Notes: a model not told the origin generated them from the letters alone. A stretch of 64,000 nucleotides of DNA from Actinomycetes bacterium (GCA_029779645.1 JAKPAC010000037.1:1-64000), one strand, 5' to 3'. Positions 52,769 through 61,570 are shown, numbered from the stretch's first letter. Numbers and translations are program-made.

Positions 52769-53793
52769 GCCGCGGCGGGCTCCGCCACCGCGTCGGACAC
52801 CGCTTCGATGGATTCCCGGCGCACGCGCTTGCGGAACACCCAGTACGTCCAGCCCTGGTACAGCAGGATCAGCGGCAGGAAGATCAGCGCGGTCCAGCTC
52901 ATGATCTCGAGCGTGTACTGCGAGCTCGACGCGTTCGCGACCGTCAGGCTGAACGCCGGATCGGTGGTGGAGGGCAGCACGGCCGGGAACAGCGCGACGA
53001 ACAGGGTTGCCACGGCGGCCGCGACGGTCGCGGCGCCGAAGGTGAAGGCGATGCCCTCGCGGCCGCGCAGGTTCGCGAGCACCGAGCCGATGAGGAGCAC
53101 TGCGGCGAGCGCGGCGAGCAGCAGCACGGCGACGGAGAAGTGCTCGAGCACGGTCCAGAGCAGGAAGCCGGCCGCGACGACGATGGTGACCACGCCGGCC
53201 TTGGTCGCGAGCTTCTGCGCGTCGCGGCGAAGCACGCCGTCGGTCTTCAGCGCGACGAACGTGGCGCCGTGCGTGAAGAAGAGCACGAGCGTGGTGAGGC
53301 CGCCCAGGAGCCCGTACGGGTTCAGCAGCGTCAGCAGGTTGCCGGTGTAGTTGTGGTCGGCGTCGAGCGGCACGCCCTGGATGATGTTGGCGAACGCGAC
53401 GCCCCAGAGGAACGCGGGCACCGCCGAGCCGATGATGATCATCCGATCGAAGCGGCGCTTCCACTCGTGCTCGGGGCGCTGGTGGCGGTACTCGAACGAG
53501 ACGCCGCGCACGATGAGTGCGAGGAGGATGAGCAGCAGGGGCAGGTAGAAGCCGCTGAACAGCGACGCGTACCACTCCGGGAATGCCGCGAACAGGCAGG
53601 CGCCCGCGACGATCACCCAGGTCTCATTGAGGTCCCACACGGGGCCGATGGTGTTGATGATCTGGCGGCGCGCCACATCGTCCTTGCCGAGGAACGGCAG
53701 CGACATCCCGACGCCGAAGTCGAAGCCCTCGAGTACGAAGTACCCGATGAACAGGAAGGCGACGATCCAGAACCAGAGAACGGCGAGGTCCAT
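52765..53793 (-). CDS. cydB: Cytochrome bd oxidase subunit II
   Basis: A 342-residue, about eight-helix subunit of the quinol oxidase. The start MDLAVLWFWIVAFLFIGYFVLEGFDFGVG and the GPVWDLNETWVIVAGACLFAAFPEWY block are diagnostic. AGGAG in the 10-bp gap to cydA precedes ATG 53793. Pairs with CydA. Confidence 0.97.
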   Translation of the reverse strand: MDLAVLWFWIVAFLFIGYFVLEGFDFGVGMSLPFLGKDDVARRQIINTIGPVWDLNETWVIVAGACLFAAFPEWYASLFSGFYLPLLLILLALIVRGVSFEYRHQRPEHEWKRRFDRMIIIGSAVPAFLWGVAFANIIQGVPLDADHNYTGNLLTLLNPYGLLGGLTTLVLFFTHGATFVALKTDGVLRRDAQKLATKAGVVTIVVAAGFLLWTVLEHFSVAVLLLAALAAVLLIGSVLANLRGREGIAFTFGAATVAAAVATLFVALFPAVLPSTTDPAFSLTVANASSSQYTLEIMSWTALIFLPLILLYQGWTYWVFRKRVRRESIEAVSDAVAEPAAA

Positions 53794-53803
53794 GACGGGT
53801 CTC

Positions 53804-55210
53804 CTAGTAGACGGTCGAGCTCAGGGTCGGCTTGTCGTCCGACACCTGCTCGGTGGTATCGGGGCCCTTGTGCACGGCACGGAGGATGAGCTTGAACTCG
53901 ACCACGGCGAGGATCGCGTAGATGAGGGTGAAGGCGATGAGCGAGATCAGCACCTCGTATGCGGGCACGCCCGGCGAGACGCCGTCCTCGGTGCGCATGA
54001 GGCTGAACACGATCCAGGGCTGGCGGCCCATCTCGGTGAAGATCCAGCCGACCGTGATCGCCATGATGCTGAGCGGGTACGACCAGATCGCGACCTTCCA
54101 CATCCACTTGGCGGGCAGGCGCTTGGCCTTCTTGCGGGTCACCCACAGGCCGACCAGCGCGATGAGCGCGTGCAGCATGCCGAGGCCGATCATCCAGCGG
54201 AACGCCCAGTACGTGATCCACACGATCGGCATGTAGTCGCCGGGGCCCCACAGCTCGGTGTACTGAGCCTGCAGGTCGTTGAGGCCCTCCACGCAGCCGT
54301 CGAAGGTGTGGGTGGACAGGAACGAGAGCAGGTACGGCACGCGCACCGAGAACAGGTCGCTGGTGCCGTCAGGGGTGCCGATGGTGAAGATCGAGAAGGA
54401 TGCGTCGGCCCCGCACGCGGTCGTGAACAGCGCCTCGGCCGCGGCCATCTTCATCGGCTGCGTGTCGACCATGACGAGGCCGAGCTGGTCGCCGGTGAGG
54501 ACGGTGGCGGCGGCCGAGCCGAGCATGAACCACAGCCCGTAGCGGAGGGCGGTCTGCATCGTGTCGGTGTGCTGTCCGCGCACGAGGTGCCAGGCCGCGA
54601 CGGCGATGATGACGCCCGCCGTGAACATGAACGCGGAGGCGATGGTGTGGGGGAACGCAGCGAGCGAGACGGGGTTCGCCAGCAGCTCCCAGATGTTCGT
54701 GAGCTCGGCCCGGCCCCGCTCCTCGTTGAGCTGGTACGCGATCGGGTTCTGCATGAACGCGTTCGCGGCGAGGATGAAGTAGGCCGAGAGGATCGAGCCG
54801 ATCGCCGTCGCCCAGATGGTCGCGAGGTGCAGGCGCGGCGAGAGCTTGTCCCAGCCGAAGATCCACAGCCCGATGAAGGTCGCCTCGAAGAAGAAGGCGA
54901 GCAGGCCCTCCATGGCCAGCGGCGCGCCGAACACGTCGCCGACGAATCGCGAGTAGTCCGACCAGTTCATCCCGAACTGGAACTCCTGGACGATGCCCGT
55001 CACCACGCCCATGGCGAAGTTGATCAAGAAGATCTTGCCGAAGAAGCGGGTGAGGTGCAGATATTTCAGCTTGCCGGTGCGAAGCCACGCCGTCTGGAAC
55101 ACCGCGGCGGTGACCGACATGCCGAGCGTGAGCGGCACGAAGAGAAAGTGGTAGATCGTGGTGAGACCGAACTGCCATCGGGCAAGCAGAAGCGGGTCGA
55201 GAAGGTCCAT
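53804..55210 (-). CDS. cydA: Cytochrome bd oxidase subunit I
   Basis: A 468-residue heme-bearing subunit that oxidises quinol and reduces O2 at low oxygen. LARWQFGLTTIYHFLFVPLTLG near the start holds the axial His for heme; FAMGVVTGIVQEFQFGMNWSDYSRFVGDVFGAPLAMEGLLAFFFE and the GRQPWIVFSLMRTEDGVSPG motif are typical. The length indicates the short Q-loop type. GGAGGAG lies 6 nt before ATG. Confidence 0.97.
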   Translation of the reverse strand: MDLLDPLLLARWQFGLTTIYHFLFVPLTLGMSVTAAVFQTAWLRTGKLKYLHLTRFFGKIFLINFAMGVVTGIVQEFQFGMNWSDYSRFVGDVFGAPLAMEGLLAFFFEATFIGLWIFGWDKLSPRLHLATIWATAIGSILSAYFILAANAFMQNPIAYQLNEERGRAELTNIWELLANPVSLAAFPHTIASAFMFTAGVIIAVAAWHLVRGQHTDTMQTALRYGLWFMLGSAAATVLTGDQLGLVMVDTQPMKMAAAEALFTTACGADASFSIFTIGTPDGTSDLFSVRVPYLLSFLSTHTFDGCVEGLNDLQAQYTELWGPGDYMPIVWITYWAFRWMIGLGMLHALIALVGLWVTRKKAKRLPAKWMWKVAIWSYPLSIMAITVGWIFTEMGRQPWIVFSLMRTEDGVSPGVPAYEVLISLIAFTLIYAILAVVEFKLILRAVHKGPDTTEQVSDDKPTLSSTVY

Positions 55211-55239
55211 GCGCGCTCCTCCGGAAGTGGCGTCGCACT

Positions 55240-55245
55240 ACTGTA
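55240..55245 (-). promoter_or_regulatory. Candidate cydA -10
   Basis: TACAGT on the - strand (55245-55240), about 30 nt before the cydA start. I did not find a good -35 at 16-18 bp, which would fit a promoter that needs an activator or other sigma factor. Confidence 0.35.
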
Positions 55246-55376
55246 CCGATGCGCGGCACGACATGGTGACCACCGAGGCCGGACATAACCCCGGGTGATG
55301 GGCGCGGTGACCGACGGCGAGGGGCACCGCGGCCCCGAACGGCGCCGGGATCGTGCGGGTGTCGGGGCCGGCTGGT

Positions 55377-55412
55377 CGCGATCGGCGCGCGCGGGCCGGG
55401 TCGCCGATCGCG
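55377..55412. terminator. 11-bp inverted repeat between regulator and cydA
   Basis: CGCGATCGGCG (55377-55387) pairs perfectly with CGCCGATCGCG (55402-55412), 14-nt loop. It may end the regulator transcript or be an operator. The rest of the 298-bp gap (55211-55508) shows no gene. Confidence 0.45.
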
Positions 55413-55508
55413 TCACGATCATCATGCGTCGCGGCGGCGCCGCGGTCGCGGTGCACACCCGGGGGGCGACGAGCTCCGCGGTCCGGCGCGGCCCTCACCG
55501 CTCCGCGG

Positions 55509-56132
55509 TCAGGATGCGATCCGCAGCTGGATGACGCAGCCGTGCGAGCTCGCGCACTCCTCGATCCGCGCGGTGAGGGGGCCGCCGGCCTCGGCGAGGA
55601 CGCCGTGCATCATGCCGCGGTGCGCCGAGCACAGCGCCTCGCGGTGCTCGAGCTCGGGCGGAGCGTGCGGGCAGGCGCGCAGGTCGATCGAGAGGGCCGA
55701 CTCGTCGACGATCGGATCGAAGCCCGACTCCTCGAGGTGGTCGACGATGGCGTCGACCTGGTGCACCGCCGCCTCGCCGAGCGCCGGGTCGATGGTGTCG
55801 GTCCACGGCATGACCTTGCGCATGAGGTCGCCGCGGGTCGCGGCATCCCGAGCCTTGCGTCTCGCGATCGGGCTGGATGCCTCGGCCTCGCCGTCGATCG
55901 CGCTGAACAGAGTGCGGGGGCGCCCGCGGACGGTGCGCTCCTCGGTGTGGGCGACGACGTAGCCGCCGTCGATCAGCCGCTGCAGGTGCTCGCGGACGGT
56001 GTTCGGGTGGAGCTCGGTGGTCGCGGCGAGCGCCGCGACCGTGCTGGCCGGGTGCTGCTGTACGAGGTGCAGAATCTCGACCCGGCTGCGGCACGAGAGT
56101 GCGCTGTATCCCTGAGGACGATCGGTACGCAT
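55509..56132 (-). CDS. SufR-like Cys-rich winged-helix regulator upstream of cydABDC
   Basis: A 207-residue regulator. An ArsR/DeoR-type winged helix (residues about 10-75: RVEILHLVQQHPASTVAALAATTELHPNTVREHLQRLIDGG) leads to a C-domain with four Cys at 154, 168, 193 and 199 (CX13C-X24-CX5C). This is the layout of SufR-type [Fe-S] sensors. It is transcribed toward cydA, 298 bp away. Redox, NO or oxygen sensing with control of cytochrome bd is the natural guess; not proven by sequence. Confidence 0.75.
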   Translation of the reverse strand: MRTDRPQGYSALSCRSRVEILHLVQQHPASTVAALAATTELHPNTVREHLQRLIDGGYVVAHTEERTVRGRPRTLFSAIDGEAEASSPIARRKARDAATRGDLMRKVMPWTDTIDPALGEAAVHQVDAIVDHLEESGFDPIVDESALSIDLRACPHAPPELEHREALCSAHRGMMHGVLAEAGGPLTARIEECASSHGCVIQLRIAS

Positions 56133-56178
56133 GCTTCTATTGTCGCTGACGAATCATGGGTCGCGTTTTCGGGCGGAA

Positions 56179-56658
56179 TCAGGAGATTCGGTGCGCATGG
56201 GTGGATGCGTCGGCCGCGCGCGGCGCTTCGCCGGGCAGACCGCCGGACGTATCGCCGGGCGCTTCCCGCGACGCTTCGGGATCCGCGAGGGCCGAGGGCG
56301 CTGAGCGCGCGGTCAGCGCGCGCAGCACTTCGCCGAAGCGGAGCAGGAATGCGGGCTCGTCGAGCTTCTTGCGCCGCATCCAGCCGGTGACCTCGTCGTT
56401 CGATTTGCTGGCGTTGCACGAGCGACAGGCGGGCACGACGTTGCCGAGCGTGTAGCGGCCGCCGCGCGAGATCGGCTGCACGCAGTCCTTCTGCAGGGCG
56501 CTGGCGAGGGATGCCTCGGCGGCGCCGCAGTACGCGCATCCGCCCCACATCGCGCAGATGCCGGCCCATTGCGAGGCGGTGAGGTCGTTGTCGGCGGCGG
56601 CGACCCGGCGTGTGCGGCGGCGCGCGGCGCGTGCGCGGCGGCTGTTGCTGAGCGTCAT
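56179..56658 (-). CDS. HNH endonuclease-like protein
   Basis: A 159-residue protein with a zinc-type HNH fold: CAYCG and CRSCNASK give the four-Cys zinc site and KDCVQPISRGGRYTLGN is the HNH core. The first His of the usual D-H-x-x-P is Cys (DCVQP), so catalysis may differ. ATG overlaps the upstream ABM gene stop (ATGA). The C-terminal 50 residues are low-complexity. Confidence 0.75.
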   Translation of the reverse strand: MTLSNSRRARAARRRTRRVAAADNDLTASQWAGICAMWGGCAYCGAAEASLASALQKDCVQPISRGGRYTLGNVVPACRSCNASKSNDEVTGWMRRKKLDEPAFLLRFGEVLRALTARSAPSALADPEASREAPGDTSGGLPGEAPRAADASTHAHRIS

Positions 56659-56963
56659 TCGTCGAGCGGCGCGCTGTCGGGCTCGGCGAGGCCCTCGACC
56701 ACGTATTCACGGGCAATGCCGTGTGTCGCGTGCCCCCACTCGCTGGCGGCGACTCGCGCCTGGTGGGCGTGGAACGACGCAGCATCGGCGAAGCGCTCCT
56801 CGACCCGCCAGATCAGGGAACCCTCGATCTGCGTCACCTCGAAGCGGATGCATCCGGGCTCGGCGCGCGTGAGGGCGATGTGCTCCGGCAGCAGTCGCGC
56901 CACGATGGCCTGCTCGGCGTCGGTGGCGCAGACGAGCCGCCCGGTGAGTCGCACTTCGTTCAT
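56655..56963 (-). CDS. Antibiotic biosynthesis monooxygenase (ABM)-fold protein
   Basis: A 102-residue dimeric alpha-beta barrel protein of the YgiN/ABM type (LVCATDAEQAIVARLLPEHIALTRAEPGCIRFEV; the late FADAASFHAHQAR). Such proteins act as quinol monooxygenases or in stress. It is the first of a two-gene unit with the HNH gene. Substrate unknown. Confidence 0.8.
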   Translation of the reverse strand: MNEVRLTGRLVCATDAEQAIVARLLPEHIALTRAEPGCIRFEVTQIEGSLIWRVEERFADAASFHAHQARVAASEWGHATHGIAREYVVEGLAEPDSAPLDE

Positions 56964-57011
56964 CCGGTCAGCCTACGTTGGCTCGTTGGGGAGCGGGATA
57001 GGCTCACCTGC

Positions 57012-57482
57012 GTGAAGCGAGCGAGTGCGGACGACGCGTTCTGGGCTGCATGTCGCGCTGTCATTCCCGGCCTGCCAGAGGCGACCCCCGAAGCGTGGGC
57101 GTTCGGCGCGACGGCGGCGCATGCGGACGGGCTGCTGGCCCTCGTGCTCGCTGGGAAGAAGACCGCGACTTCGTCACCGCTGTGGGACTTCACGCACAGG
57201 GGCGAGCCCGTGCCCGAGCAGGGTTGGTGGAACATCATCTTGGACGGGCGGGGCAATCCACGGGCGCTGCTCGACACGGTCGCCGTCGAGGTGCTGCCGT
57301 TCGACCAGGTCGGTGCGGCGCATGACTTCGCCGAGGGGGAGGGTGATCGCACCCTCGATGCGTGGCGTGCCGTGCACGAGCGGTTCTGGCGTGAGCATTC
57401 GGAGAACCCCCGCGGGTTCGAGCCCGACATGCCTGTGGTCTGCGAGCGACTGCGGTTGAGATATCCGCTCGTCGCCGGCTGA
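57012..57482 (+). CDS. ASCH-domain protein
   Basis: A 156-residue ASCH domain: GLLALVLAGKKTATSSPLW is the conserved G-KT-T motif and GWWNIILDGRGNPRALLDTVAVEVLPFDQV the barrel core. ASCH proteins are thought to bind RNA and some hydrolyse modified nucleosides; the role here is not known. GTG 57012 is the start; 48 bp separate it from the divergent ABM gene. Confidence 0.8.
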   Translation: MKRASADDAFWAACRAVIPGLPEATPEAWAFGATAAHADGLLALVLAGKKTATSSPLWDFTHRGEPVPEQGWWNIILDGRGNPRALLDTVAVEVLPFDQVGAAHDFAEGEGDRTLDAWRAVHERFWREHSENPRGFEPDMPVVCERLRLRYPLVAG

Positions 57483-57530
57483 CTTGACCGTCGTGGACTG
57501 ACTCGACCGTCGCAGATTGACTTGACCGTC
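57480..57530. repeat. Three 13-bp repeats TGACTYGACCGTC, period 19
   Basis: TGACTTGACCGTC at 57480-57492, TGACTCGACCGTC at 57499-57511 and TGACTTGACCGTC at 57518-57530, each 19 bp from the next; a weaker fourth (CGATTCGGTCGC) follows. The first overlaps the ASCH stop codon. This is a short regular array in the gap before the 13E12 gene. Confidence 0.85.
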
Positions 57531-57571
57531 CCAGGTCGATTCGGTCGCCGATCGCTGGGTGGAGACCGGCG

Positions 57572-59002
57572 TCAGAACGGGGGCGGGTCGTCGCGGTGCC
57601 GGGTGCTGCCGGTGCCCGCACCGACCCCGCGACCTCCGCCCACTCCGGCACTTCTCTCCGCACCGGCGCGGAGACGATGCTCGTCCCAGTCGCTTTCCGG
57701 TCTGAACATCACCGAGCTGGTCGGGATGTCGGGATACACGCGCCCGGTTGGGCTCGTCCATTCGAGAATGCCGTCGGGTTTGTGCACCACCCGCCAGGCT
57801 GAGGCGTGTTTGAGGGTGTGGTGGCGCCGGCACAGGTGAGCGAGGTTGCCCTCGCGCGTGTGGCCGCCGAGCGCGTAGTCGATTGTGTGGTCGATGTCGC
57901 TTCGGTGGACCGGCTGTCGACACCCGGGGAAGCGGCAGTGCTGGTCGCGTACCTGGAGGGTGCGCTTCAGCTGCACGGTGGGAGTGTAGCGATCGACGGC
58001 GAGCACGGTGCCGCTGATCGGGTCGGTGAGGATGCGATCCCAGCCGGAACTGGCGCCAGCGAGCGCTCGAGCGGTTGCAGCATCGAGCGGCCCGACGCCC
58101 GCAAGCGTGGCGGGAGCGTTGGTGTGCCCCATCAGCGACAGCACGGGCACGGTCACCTGCACGTGGGCGCGGATCGCGCCGAGGGCGCCCGGCTCCGCGC
58201 CATCGGCAACCGCCGCGTGCCCCTCAGGGGCGCCCGTGAGCAGCAGATCGGCGACGATGTCGGCGCGAAGCTCGTCGATGCTGCGACCGTCGCTCGTGAT
58301 CGGCGCCCCGGACCGCGATCGACCGCCCTGTGTCGTGACCGCAGCCTCGGCATCACGCACGCTCTGCGCCAGCTGCTGCACGCGGTCGAGGGCGCCATGG
58401 GCGAGCGTGCTCGGCAGCGTCGCGATGAGCTCAGACATGCCGTCTTCGACGTCGATGACCCGGACGCCTCGGCAGCGGGCCGCGGCTTCGTGGCGTTCCG
58501 CGAACGGTGTCGGGTGGACCCGCTCGGCGGTGACCCGCGCGAAGGGTCGAACCCGCGCGGGAACCTCCTGCTCGGCGTAGGGCACCACCGACGCTTCGTA
58601 CGAGGCGCGCGCCGCGGCATCCGGGAGCTGCGACCCGCAGTCGGTGATCGCGTGCACGTGCGTGCGTGAGATACGCCCCGCTCGGAACGCTGCGAACGTG
58701 GCCGGGAAGTCTTGCACAAGCGTCGTGGACTCGCCCATCAGGCGCTGCGCGCTTCGGTCGCTGATGCGCAGCGCCCCACCGATCTCGGCGGCGACCTCGC
58801 GATAGGGAAGCTCGGAGGCGCGGCTCGTTGCCTCGCCGCGTGCGGCGATGGCGCCGGCGATCTGCGTCGCGGTGTGCACGAACTCGGCCTCGCGCGCCTG
58901 CCAGGCGTTGATCTTGGCCCGGGCCCGCGCCATGCCCGCATACGCCGCATCGAGCTGCGCCCGCTCTGCAGGTGTTGCGATGCCGTACCCCGTGCGTGCC
59001 AT
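57572..59002 (-). CDS. DUF222/13E12-family HNH protein
   Basis: A 476-residue protein of the 13E12-repeat family, abundant and often multicopy in actinobacteria. Helical DUF222 N-part, then a C-terminal HNH motif with CRFPGC...HRSDIDHTIDYALGGHTREGNLAHLCRRHHTLKH (the Cys pair and HNH residues are all present). ATG 59002 is chosen; the tail is Gly-rich. The biological role of the family is not established; some members lie in mobile regions. Confidence 0.85.
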   Translation of the reverse strand: MARTGYGIATPAERAQLDAAYAGMARARAKINAWQAREAEFVHTATQIAGAIAARGEATSRASELPYREVAAEIGGALRISDRSAQRLMGESTTLVQDFPATFAAFRAGRISRTHVHAITDCGSQLPDAAARASYEASVVPYAEQEVPARVRPFARVTAERVHPTPFAERHEAAARCRGVRVIDVEDGMSELIATLPSTLAHGALDRVQQLAQSVRDAEAAVTTQGGRSRSGAPITSDGRSIDELRADIVADLLLTGAPEGHAAVADGAEPGALGAIRAHVQVTVPVLSLMGHTNAPATLAGVGPLDAATARALAGASSGWDRILTDPISGTVLAVDRYTPTVQLKRTLQVRDQHCRFPGCRQPVHRSDIDHTIDYALGGHTREGNLAHLCRRHHTLKHASAWRVVHKPDGILEWTSPTGRVYPDIPTSSVMFRPESDWDEHRLRAGAERSAGVGGGRGVGAGTGSTRHRDDPPPF

Positions 59003-59336
59003 GGGACAATTATCGCAGAAACATTCGATGTTCTGGGGGCCAATCGGGGTGATTGTGGAGAGTTTCTTCGAAGACAATGCAGTTCAGGATGAGGCTGACC
59101 CCTTCTGGTTTGCTTGCTCCCGAGCCCCGAGCCCCGAGCCCCGAGCCCCGAGCCCCGAGCCCCGAGCCCCGAGCCCCGAGCCCCGAGCCCCGAGCCCCGA
59201 GCCCGAGGTTCAGGGTTCGGAGCCCGGAGTCACGGAGCCCGAGCGGCTGATCGCTATCAACTCCGCCCGCTCAGCCGGCGCCCGCTCAGTCGTGCAGCTC
59301 CAGGTGCAAGATCGGGTACGGCCGGCCGCCAGGCAC
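59003..59336. other. 334-bp intergenic region with heptamer array
   Basis: Between the divergent start of the 13E12 gene and the end of the LLM gene. It holds the CCCGAGC heptamer array (59119-59202). Outside the array no gene, tRNA or clear promoter was seen; the right part (59203-59336) is ordinary high-GC sequence. Confidence 0.6.
59119..59202. repeat. Heptanucleotide array CCCGAGC x12
   Basis: Twelve perfect tandem copies of CCCGAGC (84 bp), a strand-asymmetric purine/pyrimidine-rich VNTR. Seven is not a multiple of three, so all frames stay open as Pro-Glu-Pro-Arg-Ala-Pro-Ser; no start or RBS makes a gene likely. Confidence 0.95.
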
Positions 59337-60368
59337 CTACGCCTCCGTGTTCGGCTTCCACCCCAGCGCGGGTGCCACGTGCTTCGCGAACGACTCGACC
59401 ACCCGAAGGTTGAACTCGACCCCGAGCTGGCTCGGAATCGTCAGCATCAGGGTGTCGGCCGTCTGGATCGCCGCGTCGTTCAGCAGCTGCTCGACCAGCA
59501 CGTCGGGCGCCGCGGCGTACGTCTTGCCGAAGGTCGAGCGCAGGCCGTCGATGATGCCGATCTGGTCGCCGTCCTGGCGCCCTCCGAAGTACATGTCTTC
59601 CTCGGCCGTCGTGATCGGGAAGATGCTCCGGCTGACCGAGGTGCGCGGCTCACCGGGATGCCCCGCCTCGCGCCACGCGGCCCGGAACGCGTCGATCTGC
59701 TCGGCCTGCAGGATGTCGAACGGCCGGCCGTCGGCCGAGGTGAGCAGGGTCGACGACATGAGGTTGACACCCACGCGACCAGCCCACTCGGCGCTGTCTC
59801 GGTTGCCGGCGCCCCACCAGATGCGCGAGCGCAGCCCGGGGGAGTGCGGCTCGATCGGTTGGAGCCCCGGGGCGCCGCCGAACGGGCTGGTGGGGTCGCC
59901 CTCGGCCATCCCCTCGCCCTCGATGGCGCGCAGGAACGTGTCGAAGTGCGCTCGCGCGATGTCGGCGCCGCGCGGATCGGTCGAGCCCGTGTAGCCGAAG
60001 GTCTCGTAGCCGCGAACGACCGACTCGGGTGAGCCTCGGCTGACGCCGAGCGCGAGCCGCCCGTCGCTGATCAGATCGACCGCGGCGGCCTCCTCGGCGA
60101 GATACAGCGGGTTCTCGTACCGCATGTCGATGACCCCGGTGCCGACCTCGATGCGCGTGGTGCGCGCCGCGATCGCGGCGAGCAGCGGCATGGGCGAAGC
60201 CTGCTGCCGAGCGAAGTGGTGCACGCGGAAGTACGCGCCGTTGACGCCGAGCTCGTCCATGCCCTGGGCGAGGTCGATCGCCTGGTGCAGCGAGTCGCGC
60301 GCGGTGAGCTCGCGCCCGCCGCCGAGCGGCCCGTAGTGGCCAAACGAGAGTGTTCCGAATCGTTGCAT
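59337..60368 (-). CDS. LLM class flavin-dependent oxidoreductase
   Basis: A 343-residue luciferase-like monooxygenase fold. MQRFGTLSFGHYGPLGGGRELTARD opening, the VNGAYFRVHHFARQQASPMPLLAAIAARTTRIEVGTGVIDMRYENP block and RLALGVSRGSPE are family features; F420 or FMN is the cofactor, not decided here. ATG 60368 is chosen. It is the only gene of its transcript; a 13-bp palindrome sits 33 bp upstream. Confidence 0.85.
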   Translation of the reverse strand: MQRFGTLSFGHYGPLGGGRELTARDSLHQAIDLAQGMDELGVNGAYFRVHHFARQQASPMPLLAAIAARTTRIEVGTGVIDMRYENPLYLAEEAAAVDLISDGRLALGVSRGSPESVVRGYETFGYTGSTDPRGADIARAHFDTFLRAIEGEGMAEGDPTSPFGGAPGLQPIEPHSPGLRSRIWWGAGNRDSAEWAGRVGVNLMSSTLLTSADGRPFDILQAEQIDAFRAAWREAGHPGEPRTSVSRSIFPITTAEEDMYFGGRQDGDQIGIIDGLRSTFGKTYAAAPDVLVEQLLNDAAIQTADTLMLTIPSQLGVEFNLRVVESFAKHVAPALGWKPNTEA

Positions 60369-60400
60369 ACCCAGTCCAATCACCCGAGCAAGAGATCTAT

Positions 60401-60413
60401 TCCATTGAATGGA
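60401..60413. promoter_or_regulatory. Palindrome upstream of the LLM gene
   Basis: TCCATTGAATGGA, a 13-bp palindrome with central G, is 33 bp before the LLM start. AT-rich on both sides. It is a good operator candidate; the regulator is not in the neighbourhood. Confidence 0.5.
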
Positions 60414-60658
60414 TGCGGCGGCCCATCGATGCCGTGCCCCCAAGCTGCATCCTGCCACCGACGCCCCGTCCCGCACACCCGCACCGCGTCGGCCGGCGCG
60501 ACGCACCCCGGTCACGCCCCAGATGTTCACCCGGCATTCGCCGCGGCGTCCGTCGCCGCCGACCTGCGCGTCACCTCGCGCCGATTGTCTGGCCGTGTCG
60601 CCGAAAGCGCGGCATTCGCAGGACGAGAACCCTCCGTCCGCCCCCTGAAAGGAACCGC

Positions 60659-61570
60659 ATGCGCACGCGTGCCCTCACCGGTCTCGGCGCCCTCGCCGTC
60701 GGCGCCGCACTCATCCTGACCGGCTGCTCGACTGCTGCCGACGACGCGGCGAACGCCGCCGACGTCCCACTGACCTTCGCCTCCGCGCCCCTCGGTGACG
60801 ACCCCACCGCACAGAACCCGATCTCGGTGCTCGTCACGCTGATGGCCGAGGAGACCGGCCGCGAGGTCGAGGTCACCGATGTGCCCGACTACCTCGCGGT
60901 GGTCGAGGCGATCCGCGGCGGCCACGTCGACTTCGGCATCATGAGCGGCTTCCCGTCGGCACTCGCGGTGAACACAGGCGAGGTCGACGCGCTCGTCGCC
61001 TGGCCCGGCTCGGCAGACCCGGTCTCGACCTGCATCGTGCTCGACGACTCGCCCTTGAAGAGCCTCGACGACATCACGCCCGAGACCGTGATCGCGTTCG
61101 CCGACCCGGCATCCAGCAGCGGCTACTTCATGCCCGTCTACACGCTCGACCAGGCGGGGCTGAAGAAGGACGTCGACTACACCCCGATGTTCGCCGGCGG
61201 GCACGACATGAGCTTCATCGCCCTCAAGCAGGGGCAGGTGGATGTCGCGTGCACGGCCGTGGTCATCGCCGGCATGTACGACAGCGACATGTTCCCCTTC
61301 GCCGAGGGCGAGACGCGCTCGATCGCGATGAGCGAGTCGATGCCGGTCTCGAGCACCATTCTCGTGAACAGCGAGATGAGCCAGGACAAGCGTGACCTGC
61401 TGCTCGCCGCGATTCCCGAGGTGTTCTCGGAGAAGAACGCCGAGGCGCTCGGGCCGCTGTTCGCCGGCACCAAGGGCGGCGCCGCGCTGCTCGAGCCCGG
61501 CAGCGAGATCTTCAAGCCGTTCGTGCGCATCGCGCAGATCGCCGGCGTCGACATCTCGGATCTCGGCTGA
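60659..61570 (+). CDS. phnD: PhnD-type phosphonate/phosphate-binding lipoprotein
   Basis: A 303-residue binding protein with signal peptide and lipobox LTGC near residue 22. PLGDDPTAQNPISVLVTLMAEETGREVEVTDVPDYLAVVEAIRGGHVDFGIMSGFPSAL is the typical PhnD N-lobe; ADPASSSGYFMP is the ligand loop. GAAAGGA precedes ATG. It is first in phnDCE. The ligand could be phosphonate, phosphite or phosphate. Confidence 0.88.
   Translation: MRTRALTGLGALAVGAALILTGCSTAADDAANAADVPLTFASAPLGDDPTAQNPISVLVTLMAEETGREVEVTDVPDYLAVVEAIRGGHVDFGIMSGFPSALAVNTGEVDALVAWPGSADPVSTCIVLDDSPLKSLDDITPETVIAFADPASSSGYFMPVYTLDQAGLKKDVDYTPMFAGGHDMSFIALKQGQVDVACTAVVIAGMYDSDMFPFAEGETRSIAMSESMPVSSTILVNSEMSQDKRDLLLAAIPEVFSEKNAEALGPLFAGTKGGAALLEPGSEIFKPFVRIAQIAGVDISDLG

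Noticed and set aside
57480..57530. Plasmid-type origin iterons
   Set aside because: Only three copies and no replication gene nearby; kept as a repeat only.
59119..59202. CRISPR-like array
   Set aside because: Units are 7 bp and directly adjacent with no spacers.
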